Assembly: GCA_016806645.1 (NCBI GenBank)
Contig: JACSYO010001821.1
Span: 826,001-890,000, forward strand
Reading direction: 5' to 3'
DNA from: Ophiodon elongatus
Lineage: Eukaryota; Chordata; Actinopteri; Perciformes; Hexagrammidae
Length of the DNA: 64,000 nt
The stretch's first letter is position 1. The number at the start of each line of letters is the position of its first letter. This document shows, one piece after another, positions 38,331-51,320 of the stretch. Made by a program: the position numbers and the translations under genes. The notes under the pieces were generated by a model. The model was not told where the DNA came from. It was given only the letters and a program-made list of their open reading frames with translations, and made no database searches.

Positions 38331-38549
38331 TTCCCTTTCAAAATCTTGCTGCTACTTTCAGAAGTCGTTTGCAACAACACAATTATGAAAATTCAATACA
38401 ATAAGATTTAGGAGTAAGAATGAGCCTGAGTGTCTGCTGTCTCTCTTTTATCTGTTCCCCTCCTGTTCTCTACTTCCCCTCATTATTATTATTATTATTG
38501 TGTCCAGCGTTGCATCCGTTCATTCTGATTGATGTGTCATTTTTGGCAG

Positions 38550-38701
38550 TGGGTACCAGTGCTGTTGGATTTCCAGCGGAGGGAAACGATTTGGAGCTTT
38601 GATCTGCTGAAACTCAGCCCACCCCTGGCCCTGCACTTCGGGGACTACAACCTGGACGGCTTCCCTGATGCGCTGGTGGTCCTCCACAACACCAGTGGCA
38701 G
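38550..38701 (+). CDS. itfg1: ITFG1 coding exon D (FG-GAP repeat with calcium loop)
   Basis: One hundred fifty-two bases beginning WVPVLLDFQRRETIW and ending LVVLHNTSG plus two bases of a Ser codon. The acceptor ends TGGCAG at 38549; the donor is GTAGGA at 38702, phase 2. The core Gly-Asp-Tyr-Asn-Leu-Asp-Gly-Phe-Pro-Asp-Ala-Leu-Val is a complete FG-GAP calcium loop (DxNxDGxxD), and the run Gly-Asp-Tyr-Asn-x-Asp-Gly-x-Pro-Asp is strongly conserved in ITFG1. Asn-Thr-Ser near the end is an N-glycosylation sequon. The variable linker after Phe-Asp-Leu-Leu is shorter than in mammals as I recall. This is the only exon here carrying a whole loop unbroken by an intron. Confidence 0.96.
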
Positions 38702-39071
38702 GTAGGACAGACGTTTGTTTGGTGTTGGCGCTCTGAAGGGAGAAAACCCCCGTGTGCAAAAGGTTGAGACATGCATACCATGTTTTTGTCATTATCTTAT
38801 CATTTTGGATGGTACACACACACACACACACGCACAAGGTAGCTAGTGGAAGCTTCGGTTCCTCTGGGACCTTATTTAAGGTAACGTCTAGTAAATTAAT
38901 GAGATATTTCTAAATTGGAGCTAATCCTTGCTTGGCAGGGGATCCCTTGGAATCCTGTCAAGTAGGTCCCTGAACCCCCACTCCAACTAATCGTTTCGGT
39001 GCAATGCTTCACTTCATCGGTGCAGAGGCACGCTGTTTCAGTACGCCCAGGGACGGCACACATAGCACACA

Positions 39072-39072
<1 letters not shown>

Positions 39073-39119
<47 letters not shown>
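39073..39119. repeat. (TA)n microsatellite
   Basis: About 23 uninterrupted TA units, self-complementary and able to form a cruciform. Confidence 0.96.
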
Positions 39120-39121
<2 letters not shown>

Positions 39122-40036
39122 GGCGGTTGCTTTGTTATTACTCGGAAGTGGATGTCACAAGAATCACGGATTTCATGCGAATCCATATCCTTTCAATTCC
39201 CACAAACACTCGCTTCATTTGTCAGCCACAATCGAATGTGCCGTGTAACATTCCACGTTTTGATGAGATTATACTAACTATAGTATTCCAGCAGAACACA
39301 AAGTGAAATTGATTGGAACCTAATAACTCAAGATGCGTACTTAAATGGCTTATGTAAATCTGTTTAGCTTCAAAACTAGATTTTTCTGGATGGATTTACT
39401 CATTAAATGACTGTGAAATGACTGTACTTGCGATGACATGTTCTCATGCTGGGGGGGGAATGTCCCCCCGTTGATCAAACAAAGTAGAGCAGGGATGATG
39501 AAATATAATGGTTTTAATAAATGCAACACATTTGTAATATACAATTTAATGCTGACGCACAGAGGTAAAAAAAAAAATAGGTTTAATGTAAGTGTTTTTC
39601 AAAATGGTTTCCGCAGTTATGACGACAGCCTTTGAGAAACAGCTCGCTTACTCTCTGTACAGCAATATATTCAAAGGGCAGAAGTTTTCAAAAGTAGATT
39701 AATTAAATCTTCTCTCATTAATAAACCATAAGATAACAGCTGAAGTATAAATTAGGCATAAATTAAGGTGATTGCTGACTCTTTTGACATTCATGACACA
39801 GTGCAAAACAGTCCTTGACTGCAGGGTATGGAGCTTTGAAATGTTTTGCACGGAGCAATGGGAATCGGTGACATTGTGGCATAATGAAGAAGTGATTACC
39901 ATCCAGTTTACTGGAGAACGGAGTGGGGAGAGAAAACAGCTAAGGTGAGTGTGTTCTTCAGCTTTCGGACAAGGCAGCTGATAAGCCGGTCCTTTTCTTA
40001 AAAATCACTACGGCGTGTGCAAGGACTTAAGCACCA

Positions 40037-40082
40037 CGTGCGTGCGTGCGTGCGTGCGTGCATGTGCGTGTGCGTGCGCGTG
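40037..40082. repeat. (GTGC)n tetranucleotide repeat
   Basis: About six CGTG units and then mixed GTGTGC; alternating purine-pyrimidine. Confidence 0.92.
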
Positions 40083-40232
40083 GACCTATATGTGGATTAT
40101 CTGGACTCAGAGATGAAGATAAGATAGCTGAAGGGGTCATGGCTGTGATTGTCTATGCATACTGATTGTTTCGGGTGTGTGTGTGTTTTTTTTGAATGTT
40201 GTGTCAGGAATAGTAAGATGTTGGGTAATGGC

Positions 40233-40233
<1 letters not shown>

Positions 40234-40282
<49 letters not shown>
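40234..40282. repeat. (CA)n microsatellite
   Basis: About 24 uninterrupted CA units. Confidence 0.95.
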
Positions 40283-40286
<4 letters not shown>

Positions 40287-42128
40287 TGTGAACCCTACTT
40301 TCTTGTCTCAGCTCTATGTAATCAGCAGTAAGTCCTGTCGGGCTTAACTCTTTGCAGTCACCCTCATCTAGAAATGACTTCTGTCTCAGCAGCTCTAATC
40401 ACACAAGCTATAGCTTCTCTCCCCCCATTACATTTTCTTTTCTCATTTTAAGCCGGAGCATTGTAATCCCACACTGGGCCGTGGACGTTATTGCGGCAGT
40501 GCTCACCGATACAGTCTGACACTTTTTGACACCATCATCATCATCATCATCAGGAAGTGAGAGAGGAAGGATGAGAAGATGACAAGAGGTCAGGGTGGTA
40601 GGTTAAAAGGTCAGAGAAGTGGGTGGAGACTACCGCGGATGTGCCCCAGAGCAAGGCACGTAAAGCCCGAACTCTCTCTGTGCGCGAAGAATGCGGGGAA
40701 GTTTAGTAGTGCTGCCACAAGTCAACGCTGCACCCCTTCCTCCGAGCAGAGGCACACGCTTCCAGAGGTCATCTGTGAGCGATGGCATGTGCTTGTTTTT
40801 GTTTTTTCGTTCAGACGTTTCATCAAATGCGTCCTGTCTACCCGCCTGCTTTTGGATTCCGCAGCACTCCGCAGCTCTAAGCAAATGCCCTCTGCTTACC
40901 AAATGTGTGCACAGCCCACATCTGATCTATTTTAACGCTCCAGCCCTCTCCCTGTTCCTCTCTCTCTCTTTGCTCTCCGTCTCGCTACTCCTTCTTCCTT
41001 CCAAGCGGTTATTTATAGCGGCTTTTCAGATAAAAGTCCTGCCAGTCGGTGTCACTCCTCCTCCCGGCGAAATGAATGCTGATTTCAAACGTTCAAAAAT
41101 GGGAAGACGAGGAGGGTGTGAGATGAGAATAATCGGGTGGGATCAGTGGAACAATGAGCAGAAGGAATAAATAGAGTAACTTAGGGACGCATGAGCTCAT
41201 TTAGCGATATCAAGTTTGTGAGGCGTGGCTTTGACAAAACCAGGGATTTGTTTCGTTGATTGCCCGACTTATTTTACTATTTACAAGACCGTGCAACACA
41301 CCGACAACATACTTGTGTCAACCATCCATCCATTTTCCCCCACTTGGGCCTGGGGTAGGAGGCAGCAAGAGTCCTTCTTCGCAGTCACGACCTCCAACTC
41401 TTCATGGGGGCTGCCAAATCCTTCAAAGGCCAAATGGGGGTTGGGGGGTTGGGGGGAGGGGGCTTCAGGAGATGAATCATAATCAGATGCTCAGCCTGTC
41501 CCTAAGGGTGACCCTGACACAGTGCAAACTCATTTCAGCGCTGAGATCTCGTTCTTTCTGTCACCACTCAGGTGAACAACTAAAAATAGACGGACTTGTA
41601 AATTGACTGTCTCGCCTTCACCGCCCGTCACTAACTCCCCCTCTCGCCTCGTCCACTTGTCTTATTCAGAGGATCCTAATTTTCATCATTTGTCCAGCGA
41701 AGTACGCAAGAACCCCTCCGACCCCGAAGGAAAAGAGGAGTCGACTGCACATCGCGCTTCAGTTGTTGGAAGCATCCAACACATCGTTTACTATTTAAGT
41801 GCAGCTGCAATCAGTCGGTAAAATGAAATAAGAAGTCTTACATTTTTAAGTTACGGGTTATCTCATCGACGTCCAACTGCGAAGCTGTTTCCCCCGACCT
41901 TGTACATATGTTAAAACACTAGATAATCCATTTGCAGACTGTATGGAAACAAAGCCATTATGAGCTGCAAGACGGCTTCAGGGTGCCTGTACGCGTTTGT
42001 GTGTGTGTTTATGTTTTCATGTCTGTGTAGTGTGTAATTTCCATCAGTAGCTCCTAAAATTGCCCTCCTCAGGGTCCACGTTATATCCGGGTCGAAGGAC
42101 AGACTGTGCCTCCAGACTCTCTCGCTCT

Positions 42129-42129
<1 letters not shown>

Positions 42130-42167
<38 letters not shown>
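42130..42167. repeat. (CA)n microsatellite
   Basis: About 19 uninterrupted CA units. Confidence 0.95.
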
Positions 42168-42173
<6 letters not shown>

Positions 42174-45100
42174 GGACGAACATTGTCAGATCCCAACAAA
42201 GAATGCGGGGCTCTCGCTCACTGCGGAAATGAGATCCTATAGGTGTTTTCTGTGTCACGCAGTAAAGCAAGCTCCTGGGATGTTGAGACGGGAGGCGACA
42301 CAATGAAAGAGACCGAGATACAGTCTCTGAAAACGAAACGGCAGTATGAAACAAAACAAACTTTCTACAGGAAAGCCTGATGATAAAGTGTAGTTCTTTC
42401 AGGTGCAGATGACACAGCATGGCACTGTGCAACATAGACCGCTTATGATCCAGATTCTTAACTCTCTCCAGGCAAGACACAGACTGCAGAGCTGTCTGAC
42501 TATTCATCTATTTTTTTTTATTTATTTATTTTTTTTTAACTAGTCCCATTTTCCCCTCTACTGACTTCTGCTCAGTAGAAATGTTTTTTTCATGGCATGA
42601 GGTTTGCCATACATGGCACAGAGTGATGCTCATGTTATGTGTACTATATATGCATGCAGGTGTTATATATGTTAAGTTACCGACGGCACATTTGACATCA
42701 AGAAAGCTGGAGAACGCACGGGAAGTTTTCATTCTGGAAGGTTTCATTTATGCCACAATTTTATTATTTTGCTAAATACCAGCATTGTGTTCTCGGCCAT
42801 GAATCACATATACAATTACAATATATCTCTCATTCAAAATATAACTGTCCGTTAGTAAAATCATGCTTTACAGGTGCCTTTCAAGCCCTTTTTATAGAGT
42901 TAGAGGTACCCAAGAAAGCATTGAAGCTACAGTACATCACAATTAACATTACGATTTCAATCAAATGAATAATGGATATGATTTTATAACAATAGTTCAT
43001 TGGATTAGTTGCATCACTGCTTTGCTGGAATACAGAAAAGCATTTGTAAAATGATTGTCGAGAAAGAAATGGAACGTGAATCACCTGCCTGTCCTCGTCC
43101 TCCCAGTCTCCACTGGCTGATGAGTTGCAGCCCACAAGCAATGGACAGTCATAGAATAGAACAAGGTGGGACTTCAACTCATATTAGCGTTAAGATATCA
43201 CAACAGTTATGTGCAGCAGAGTTTAACATTCATCAGTGGACGTTTGTGTAGCTGTAGTGAAGGTAAATGGAACACAAGTACGGTGACAGCGCTACTGAAT
43301 TAATTACGGTAGTTATCTAATTGATTGTCTTTTTGTCACAGTCTTTTTATCAGTCATAATATACAGAGGTGGTGTCATTTAGAAATTATAGAATTTTAAT
43401 AGAAGCTTTATGTTTATGTCAAATAATGACATTGTAAATAATCAAATGAAGAAAAAAGAATTCCAGTTTTGGATTTACTAGTTTCACACTAATATATCAA
43501 ATTGGTGGATGACAATCACATCGCTGGGATAATGTGTGCAGACACAAAAGCCAGCTTCATTCTGACCCACATATGCATATCAGGTGTGATGTGGAACTAT
43601 TTTCTTTTAATAAATATTGCTGCAGATCAAAGTGTCTCTTAAACAAACAATGGCATGCAAAGTGAAGCTGGATTTCTCCGATCATACCCATTACTCTTTC
43701 CTTTTTTTCTTTTCTACTTACCTCGACAGCTAACGGCAAATTAACAACACGATACTTTGAAAAGTGTGGAAGCTTCAGATGACACATGACATACAGCTGT
43801 AATTATAGAATATAGAATGTATCACCTGCTGTTACAGTGTCTCGTAGATACAACCGTAAATATCAGTACTTTATGGGAATAACATTGACCGCTCTTCACA
43901 CACACTGCTGGTGTTTGAGGTATAGAATTGTTTGTGTTGGCCACCAGGCCTTTATGGAATGGCTTTATGCTCAGCACTTATCATGTTTTTTTCACTGCAC
44001 TTTATCACATCCATGCACTGATTAAAAGGCACATGGGTCATTGTGTGATCTGCCTCAAGCGACTTAGATACATGCGCACACATGTAATTATATCTAACAG
44101 ACACATCAGAATGTGTTTCTCTAGCAATCGAAAAACAACCTTCCAGGCTTTTTTTTCCCCCTTTCAGCCTGATCAGCACTGCCACAGATCTGATGCTTTT
44201 TAAAAGTCGTCATCATCCACAGTGACTTCTAACCTGAGCAGATGGCCACTGGCCAGATGAGACCAATGGATTACAATGGGCCATTGATGCATCGTTGCCC
44301 ACTCGGGCATATGCGTGACGACGATGGTTTCACACAATGTTTTTTTTCTTTCCCGACTCTGCGTGCACACATGGAGCCCGTGGAGGTCACTGGCATTGAA
44401 AAAGACACAAAGCATGGGAATTGTTGTCTTCATTGTTTAACAACCAATATTGCCGACGGAAATCTGTCCGGCGTGACTCATTAGTTCTAAATAGTCGCAA
44501 CGTTAAGTAATGTTGGCTAATGTAACGTTAGCTTGCTTAGTTGGGCATCTCTCTGTAGTCCTAGCTTGTCGCGAAGCTCTCTCCATCTTGGAAACCAATA
44601 TTTCCGCTTGTTTTACCTCCTCTCTTCTTGGGTTGTTCGGTCCACCAGACATCACGCCGTTGACAGGCGGCCAAATGACCTTGTATGAAAAAATTCAGAT
44701 TTCTCTGGGTTTTGAACATAGTTAGAACTAACTCAACAAAATATATAACATAAGTCTAGTCATTTTTAGACATTTTAATCGGGAAATGTTACATATCATA
44801 CCTTTTAGCAAGAATTACGTTCACTTCCTTTAAAAGGTGCATTTGTTGCTTTTGCCTCGGGGATACAACAGCATGAGGCAACCATCTTCCAGGAAATATT
44901 TCAATCGTCTGTCACTCCCACCATGTGAAACCTTCAAACTGACAATTTTCAAAGTGTTGCGAGTCAGTGAGCATCAACACAGCATGGCAATGACCTGCTC
45001 CTGCCCTTCTTCAGAGGCTTCACGGTCATCCCACTGCAGATGGAACCGATTCATTCGAGAATCTTGGGATTAGTTCATGTTGTTTCCTTATGGCTATAAA

Positions 45101-45564
45101 TCAAGCAGCTAGTATACGGGCATAAAGGAGAACTGCTTGGTCCCCAGTAAGCTTCCTGGCAGCTGCAATTGTTTTTTGTCACTTACAAGTGTCATTGAGG
45201 AAAGAATAATTAATTCATTTAATGGTTGCCTTACTTCTTTCCAGGAATGCCTTGTTGTCTCGTAAGGGATGAATAATTAAAGGAAATCAATAATGTATAA
45301 ATCACTGTAGTGACGTTTTTTTTCTTCTTCTATATTTGCCGATAATATTGTCATAAAAAAATTATCTGGATTACCAAGGTGGGGACTATTTTGCCCATGT
45401 GGTCCGTAGATAATGTGGGGTATTTGTGATATTTTTGGAAAATCCTTCATTTCCCCCCTGTTTGCTGTGGACATTCAAGTGGCTATGGAACCACTGGCTT
45501 CTAAATACTATATCGTTGTCTGTTTGCTACTGCCACAGGGCCTAGGCCTGAACATATGCTGCAT

Positions 45565-45830
45565 TACAGGGGACATATTATGAAAAAAAAACGCTTTTGC
45601 ACATGTATTTGGGTATCTGGAGCGCCTCCCAATTCATTAACTATGAAATAAGACGACCCAGTCAGATTTTTGTGGGCTGCTGAAATCGGAAAACATTTGA
45701 TTCTTCAAGCTGTTCAGATGTGGCTTCATTAGAATATACCGCCCCTCATCTGAGTAGCTCAGTGAGTACCTCATGCAACGGTTCGCGGGATATTTTTCTC
45801 ACATTTTCCTACAAAATGCCAAGCAAACTA
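45565..45830 (+). mobile_element. Fish interspersed repeat (GGGGACATATTATGAAAAA family)
   Basis: Opens with GGGGACATATTATGAAAAA, then ACATGTATTTGGGTATCTGG AG, GAAATAAGACGACCCAGTCA, TTTTGTGGGCTGCTGAAATC and TTCAAGCTGTTCAGATGTGG. This order of words recurs in fish genomes. No ORF. Class uncertain (probably a non-autonomous DNA element). Confidence 0.65.
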
Positions 45831-45879
45831 TTTGGTGCTTTGGGTTAAAATAACTATGGGACTACTAAGTGTCATTCAT

Positions 45880-46385
45880 CAAGTACGGAAGTTATGTGAC
45901 AAACAAAGTCCACGTCGACTTCTGGCTTCACACGAAACACAAAACCGCGGCCTCCTGGGTGAAAGTCCAACACATCCTCACTCCCAACTCGTTGGATACT
46001 GAAGCTTGGTCATTGGCTCTGAGCTTCAAACCCTCTGCGTACCCCTCTAGCGTCAGCTTTGGACATGTCATGGACGGCGTCTCAATATTCGCTTGTTACA
46101 TGCCTAACGTCTTTTCAAAATAGACTTCTGTCTTCACAGGAAGTTTAGGGTTTAGGTAACAAAACCACTTAGTTAGGTTTAGGAACAGATTGTGGTTGAC
46201 GTAAACACGACTCAAGTCACCACAGAGTGACGAGCGAGTCTCCCCTCTCTTAGTCAGGGGACTAACGATACTAACTGTTCACATGACTAAAGACCGATGT
46301 GACAAAATTTCAACGTTGACTTTTAGTTTCAAAACCAAATAGATATGAATAGCGGACTCCTGGGTGAAAGTCCTGTGATTGTTTG
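45880..46385 (+). repeat. Repeat with a 405-bp tandem duplication
   Basis: CTCCTGGGTGAAAGTCC occurs at 45952-45968 and again at 46357-46373. The preceding 50 bases of each also align (TGTGACAAA, then a GTCGACTT/GTTGACTT word, then GCGG). Between them is the fish-repeat wording CACTTAGTTAGGTTTAGGAA. So this is either a two-unit satellite or an element with long direct terminal repeats. Confidence 0.65.
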
Positions 46386-46782
46386 ACCCATCAATAAATA
46401 TGTAATTGTTCGTCTAATATAGATCCTATTCAAAAATCATATCCAAACTGATACATACGTGTTTCTGTTTGGACCAGTCTCCTGATGTCCACCTCTGGCC
46501 GACTTCAGGAAGCTGCACCTCTGTCGTTGGTTAACACGAACCGAAAGCGGAGGTTGAGTTGAGTTGAGTTGAGGACACTTTGCCTCGCATATATCACACA
46601 GATGGCACACACATTTGTTTTACACCTGCTCAAATACTATCATAATAAATGATCAACTCTCAGTGGCTTCATAGATTAAAAGGAACTGAGTTTGCGCGCT
46701 CTTTCCAGAGATCAACAATAATTGCTACACTGCCATCAATTAATAGTGACACTAAAATGAATGTGCTCTCCAGAAAATCCTT

Positions 46783-46822
46783 TTTGTGTGTGTGTGTGTG
46801 AGAGAGAGTGAGAGTGAGAGTG
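46783..46822. repeat. Short (TG)n/(GA)n repeat
   Basis: About eight TG units, then GAGAGAGAGTGAGAGTGAG. Confidence 0.88.
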
Positions 46823-47906
46823 TGTGGACAGAGGTGGTGGTGAGGTCTGCACAGCCAACATCTTTTGTTCGCGTGTGTCAATATTCAATGTGTAGTGATG
46901 TGGACATGTTTAAGCCCATCAACTCTCCGAGTGCTGTGCTGTTTTGTTGCAGTTGTGTGGAAGTGCTAAAGTCTCCTCTGATAATGAGGTGTGTGGAGTG
47001 TTTTTGTTTGGTGTTTCTATTAAAGCGAAGAGTGTGGCGTGGGCAGCAGTTAGCAGTGCTGCCTCCCTCTTGCTCTTTTAGCTCCGACCAGCTGATGTCG
47101 GAGCAAAAATAATGATCAGATCGCTCTGCTTTTACAGCTAAATGCTACCTATCGCACACACACGCACACACACATACACACGGAGGACGGATCTTGACAT
47201 TTGTTGGAGAAGGCAACAGCAATAAGGCCAATACCGTGGCGTTTGTTTGTTGGAGCAGAAGTGAATTTTGTGTATGAGGCGACGGTTTGTCTGTCTCTTG
47301 TGGATTCCTCCACGCACAATCTGTGCAGAATCTTTAAGGACGCTTCTGCATGTTTAATTGTGACAGAACTTGACTCCACTTTTTTCGACTGGTGCATTGC
47401 ATATATATATATATTATATTTGCCATTCATGAGATTTAGAAAAATGATTCACCACCAAGTAACGCAAGGGGCCCAAAAATGCACAATGTCCCATCAACAG
47501 CTCTTTGTTTGAGATTTGCTGTGATGAATTCCAATTATTTTTCAACACCTTGACACATCTGATAACATTGTCTCTGTGGGATTCACGTACTCTCTACGGA
47601 GACACAGCGGCAAGAAGTCTTTGAGTAAAATATCGACCATGTGCCTGTCTCTCTCATTGTGAGTTTAGAGACACGAGGAGAGGAATCAGCATGTGCACGT
47701 TCCCTTTCTCTCTCCCTCCCCCTCGTTTTGTACACCAAAGCCCTCGTGTTTGCCCGAATGCCACCAGAAAGGCTTTCTCCATGGGAACACACAGCCAACA
47801 CCATGCAGCGTAAAGATAATGGCCCCTTCTTTGCTCAACAATTTGCTTTGGAAAAAATAATTAGATCTTTCTTGTTACGGTTTTAGGGCTGTCTGAGGGA
47901 CATTGA

Positions 47907-47957
47907 GTGTGTGTGTGTGTGTGTGCGTGTGCGTGTGTGTGTGCGTGTGTGCGTGTG
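47907..47957. repeat. (GT)n/(GC) microsatellite
   Basis: About 25 GT-type units with four GC substitutions. Confidence 0.93.
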
Positions 47958-48751
47958 ATGCTGCGTGAAGTGCAGGGAGACAGAGAGGAGAGCTCCCTCG
48001 GTGGATGAAAACATCACCTCATACAAGTACGTTCCAGACTGTAATCTGCCACATAGTGATTTTGTTTTTGGGGGGGATCAATCGTCCGACTCCATCGGTG
48101 GCTACTTATTCAACCTCAATCAACACAGGAATAGTTATTAACTTCAAAATCCCCTAAAAGTCAGCAAAATCCCCAGATATTAGTATAACGGGGCTTTGCT
48201 GCCTTCATTCTATCGTAATTGCTTCCTTTCTTCCTTTCTTTCCACTTTATTAGCGTGTGGCCGCACAATAGTGAGTCCTCCCAAAGGGAGGAAACGGAAC
48301 AAGAAATTCTATGATTTCCACCAGTTAGTCATAATCTATTGTAGTGAACGTGGTATTTGACGCGGGGGCGTCCTCGCCGGCCGTTAATGAAGAGCTCGCC
48401 GTAAACACGAGAAGCTCCACTGACTTCCACCTCTGCTGCCGTTCAGAGCGGTGCGGCTCTTCCGTTTCAAGAAGGAAAGGTGCAATTATCCCCTCCGTGA
48501 GGCGATGTGGCGTCTTCTCCTCGCCGCTGATCCTAAGTACATGTTTTGATAATTGGGACGGGACACTGACACTGCTCAGAGCAACTAAGCTGTCAAAGCG
48601 CGGAGGCGTGATGGCGATAGATACTGATAACATGCTGTCCAATGAGTCAAAAACATAGATACCGTAGCGTGTGAGTAACATTTAAATGGATCAACAAATT
48701 AATAAAAGCTTTGATTTTGTTTCCCGCTTTTTACCTCAAATCAGCTGATGT

Positions 48752-48777
48752 AAAAAAAAAAAAAAAAAAAAAAAAAA
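48752..48777. repeat. Poly-A run (26 A)
   Basis: An uninterrupted A run on the + strand. The upstream sequence does not look like a known retroelement, so no insertion is called. Confidence 0.9.
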
Positions 48778-49920
48778 CCCATCAAACCTCGGATTGTGAG
48801 TGAAGGCACATTTTCCAATCTTCCCCGTCTTCTAGTGCCAGACGTGCTGCGTCCGTACTACGTTTGTGTTGTGCCCATGATTATGTGAGTATTTCCTCAA
48901 GCAATTAGATTTGTTTAGGGCTGGCTTTAACTGCACTGGTGTTGCTCTTCCAAAAATGCTTCATACCATATCGTGCACCGTTCTTTTCTCAAAGTTTCCC
49001 ATAATTTTAAGCCTTGAACAAAGGTGTGTTAACTCAGAAACACACCCACTCAATAATTTTATGTTTTCAGTCAGATATTTACTGGATCAGTAAGTGGATA
49101 AAAATACATAAATGGTGAGATGACACTAGTTGCCTCTCCAAACTCCTCAACGTCGATAACGACCATGAAGCTGGGCGTTTGGGAGGAAAACGAAGCATAG
49201 TTCTGCAAATTGCCCATTTCATCTCAAATGTCCTCGGGAGATGATATTTCAGAAGAAGTTTGACAATGTTTGTGTTCCGTTTTTCTTTAATTTAAATTGT
49301 CAATTGAAAGTGAATAGAGCCAATTGATATATGACATGCACCGTTTACGAGCCAATCACAGGCCTGACGAGCATCAGCCTGCCCTTGATTTGTACAATGA
49401 AACAAATGAGATGATCTCGCTTTCCCAGCAGCAGCAGGAGCAGTAGTCATTTTAGTAGCTGTTGTTCATCGCACAGAGTCGGCGTGGAAGCGCTTTAGCT
49501 GAATCATGTGGTCCGTGCGACGTCTTCCAGGACTGTAGTGCTGATGAAGCACTGCATGCAGCTAATGCAACTAGTGATTATGTAAACAAAGCACTTGATT
49601 TCCACAATCGGCACAAAATGTGGTCTTGGCAGCGCTTTTAGTTTTTTCTCCTAAAAGAAAGCAGCATCGTGTGAATGTGCATCGCAGAACTTCCTGTATC
49701 CCCATCCTTATTATGTTTAGTTAGTAATGTAATGATGCTGATGGAGAACTAAGCTCCTGCAGCTTTTTACAGCCCTCCGCTGGGACGACGGTTCCTCGTA
49801 GCAAACAGCGCCACGCAGATGTTGTTTCCACTACCGGACTATTTTTTACTATGGCACTATGGTTGTCTGTCAGAGCAGCCTGTCAGCCCAGTCACTCTCT
49901 TTACTGGGGTAGAGAAAAAA

Positions 49921-49967
49921 CACGCACACACACACACGCACGCACGCACGCACGCACGCACGCACAC
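49921..49967. repeat. (CA)n then (GCAC)n repeat
   Basis: CA units pass into about seven ACGC/GCAC units. Complementary in sequence to the (GCGT)n tract at 50143. Confidence 0.93.
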
Positions 49968-50142
49968 TCACTCACTCTCCATTCATCGACTGCCCTCAGG
50001 GAGACGGAGCGTCCTGCTGGCTGTGAGTGTTTGATGTTGAAATAGTCCACCCCAGCTTCATAAGAGCCCCCTATCGCAGGAGAAATGGTCTAAATGTCAC
50101 ACTCCACCTGGCTTCTCCACCTGGCTGCTCCGCCTGTCTGCC

Positions 50143-50214
<72 letters not shown>

Positions 50215-50234
50215 TGTGTGTGTGTGTGTGTGTG
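50143..50234. repeat. (GCGT)n tetranucleotide repeat, then (GT)n
   Basis: About 18 uninterrupted GCGT units followed by nine GT units. Entirely alternating purine-pyrimidine with dense CpG; unusual unit for a vertebrate intron. It creates an artificial Val-Arg-Ala-Cys open frame. Confidence 0.95.
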
Positions 50235-50852
50235 GATGCAAGGGTGTACATGTAACAGTAAGTGGTCAGAGGGAGCTATTTCTGGAATACTAAATTAGGT
50301 CACAGATGGAAAACGGCTGAACTCGGGTGATTTCGGTTCTGTTGATCTCACAACGCTACATGACAGCACACAGCCATGTCCCGACGGCGGTGGCGGCGCG
50401 TGTTACTGGTGATTACGGATACCAGCGACCAGAACTGTTCTCGTCCATCGAAGTGCACCGTCGGCTGTCACCAGTGTCTTTGGGAAGGGTGCGACAAGAC
50501 AGGAATAGCCGTGGGAAGATATGGCACTTCTGCACGACACACACACTCACACTCGCGTGAACGAAGTGCATGCACACATCAATGTGTAGAAGTCTCCAGG
50601 CTATAGGTCAGTCTGACCGTAACAGAATATTGTAGTTAACCTCTGCTTGAAGGTTGCCGCACAGCAAAATCCCAACAAAACCTCTCTGTCCTCGTCTCCT
50701 CTGTCTCATGACGTTCGATAAACATGTATTCTGTAGCAGGAGAAAACAATCGGATCAGGTTTGCAAACCGTTGAGTAGAACATTTTTGGGCAAAGTATGT
50801 AATTGTAATGTTTCTTATCGGTAATGTTATTGAGAATTCTATATCAAATTTC

Positions 50853-50871
50853 TTTTTTTTTTTTTTTTTTT
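50853..50871. repeat. Poly-T run
   Basis: About 19 T in a row, no flanking element recognised. Confidence 0.88.
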
Positions 50872-51294
50872 ATGGGGACCAACTCAAGATCATTTATTAG
50901 CTACAGACAAGCAAATTGGTCTGCAGCAGACAAATAATGCTGCCGTTGGCATGGCCGCCTCTTGAATATCCCACTTTCACCTTCAGCACGCTCTCAGCTG
51001 GACTTATGGGAGAGATCCCCGGCGCCAGCGCTCCGTCTGCGCTCGGCGTCTCTTCTCCTCGTCCCTCTCTGCCTCGTGTAAAACGATGCCCCGGTGTTCC
51101 GTTTGCGGGACATCTCAATGCGGACGCTGGAGACGCATGTTAATACCAGGCGTACATGTAATCGGGTTTAATCGTATCGAGATACGTTCTGCATGCCAAA
51201 CACATTTCAACGCGAGGTGTAAAAGGCGGTTCTTAGTTATTGAAATCAACAATAGAAAACTAGTCATAAACAATTGTGAGACACTTCCTTGGAA

Positions 51295-51320
51295 TTAGAT
51301 GAGTGTTTGCACTCATCTAA
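51295..51320. repeat. Perfect 11-bp hairpin, 4-base loop
   Basis: TTAGATGAGTG at 51295-51305 and CACTCATCTAA at 51310-51320 pair perfectly around TTTG. No surrounding element recognised. Confidence 0.9.

Larger units (their letters stand above)
26587..38549 (+). other. itfg1: ITFG1 intron, 11963 bp, phase 0
   Basis: Non-coding. Contains (CA)n at 26594, 27618 and 27844, a purine-rich stretch at 28400-28700, a percomorph interspersed repeat at 31440-31860, a hAT-like terminus at 31930-32007, (CA)n near 32956, a short retroelement tail at 33281, (TCCC)n at 34615 and a LINE/SINE-type tail at 38070-38330. The intervals 28700-31400, 32100-32500, 33350-34600 and 34750-38000 show nothing I recognise. 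Open frames of about 220 codons at 26906-27565 and 27498-28160 are low-complexity or lack domain support. Confidence 0.9.

Noticed and set aside
41911..42507. A 198-codon minus-strand frame
   Set aside because: Its middle is a translated (GT)n tract and the rest shows no recognisable domain.
49921..50234. Regularly spaced short repeats considered as a CRISPR-like array
   Set aside because: They are contiguous tetranucleotide microsatellites without spacers in a vertebrate intron.
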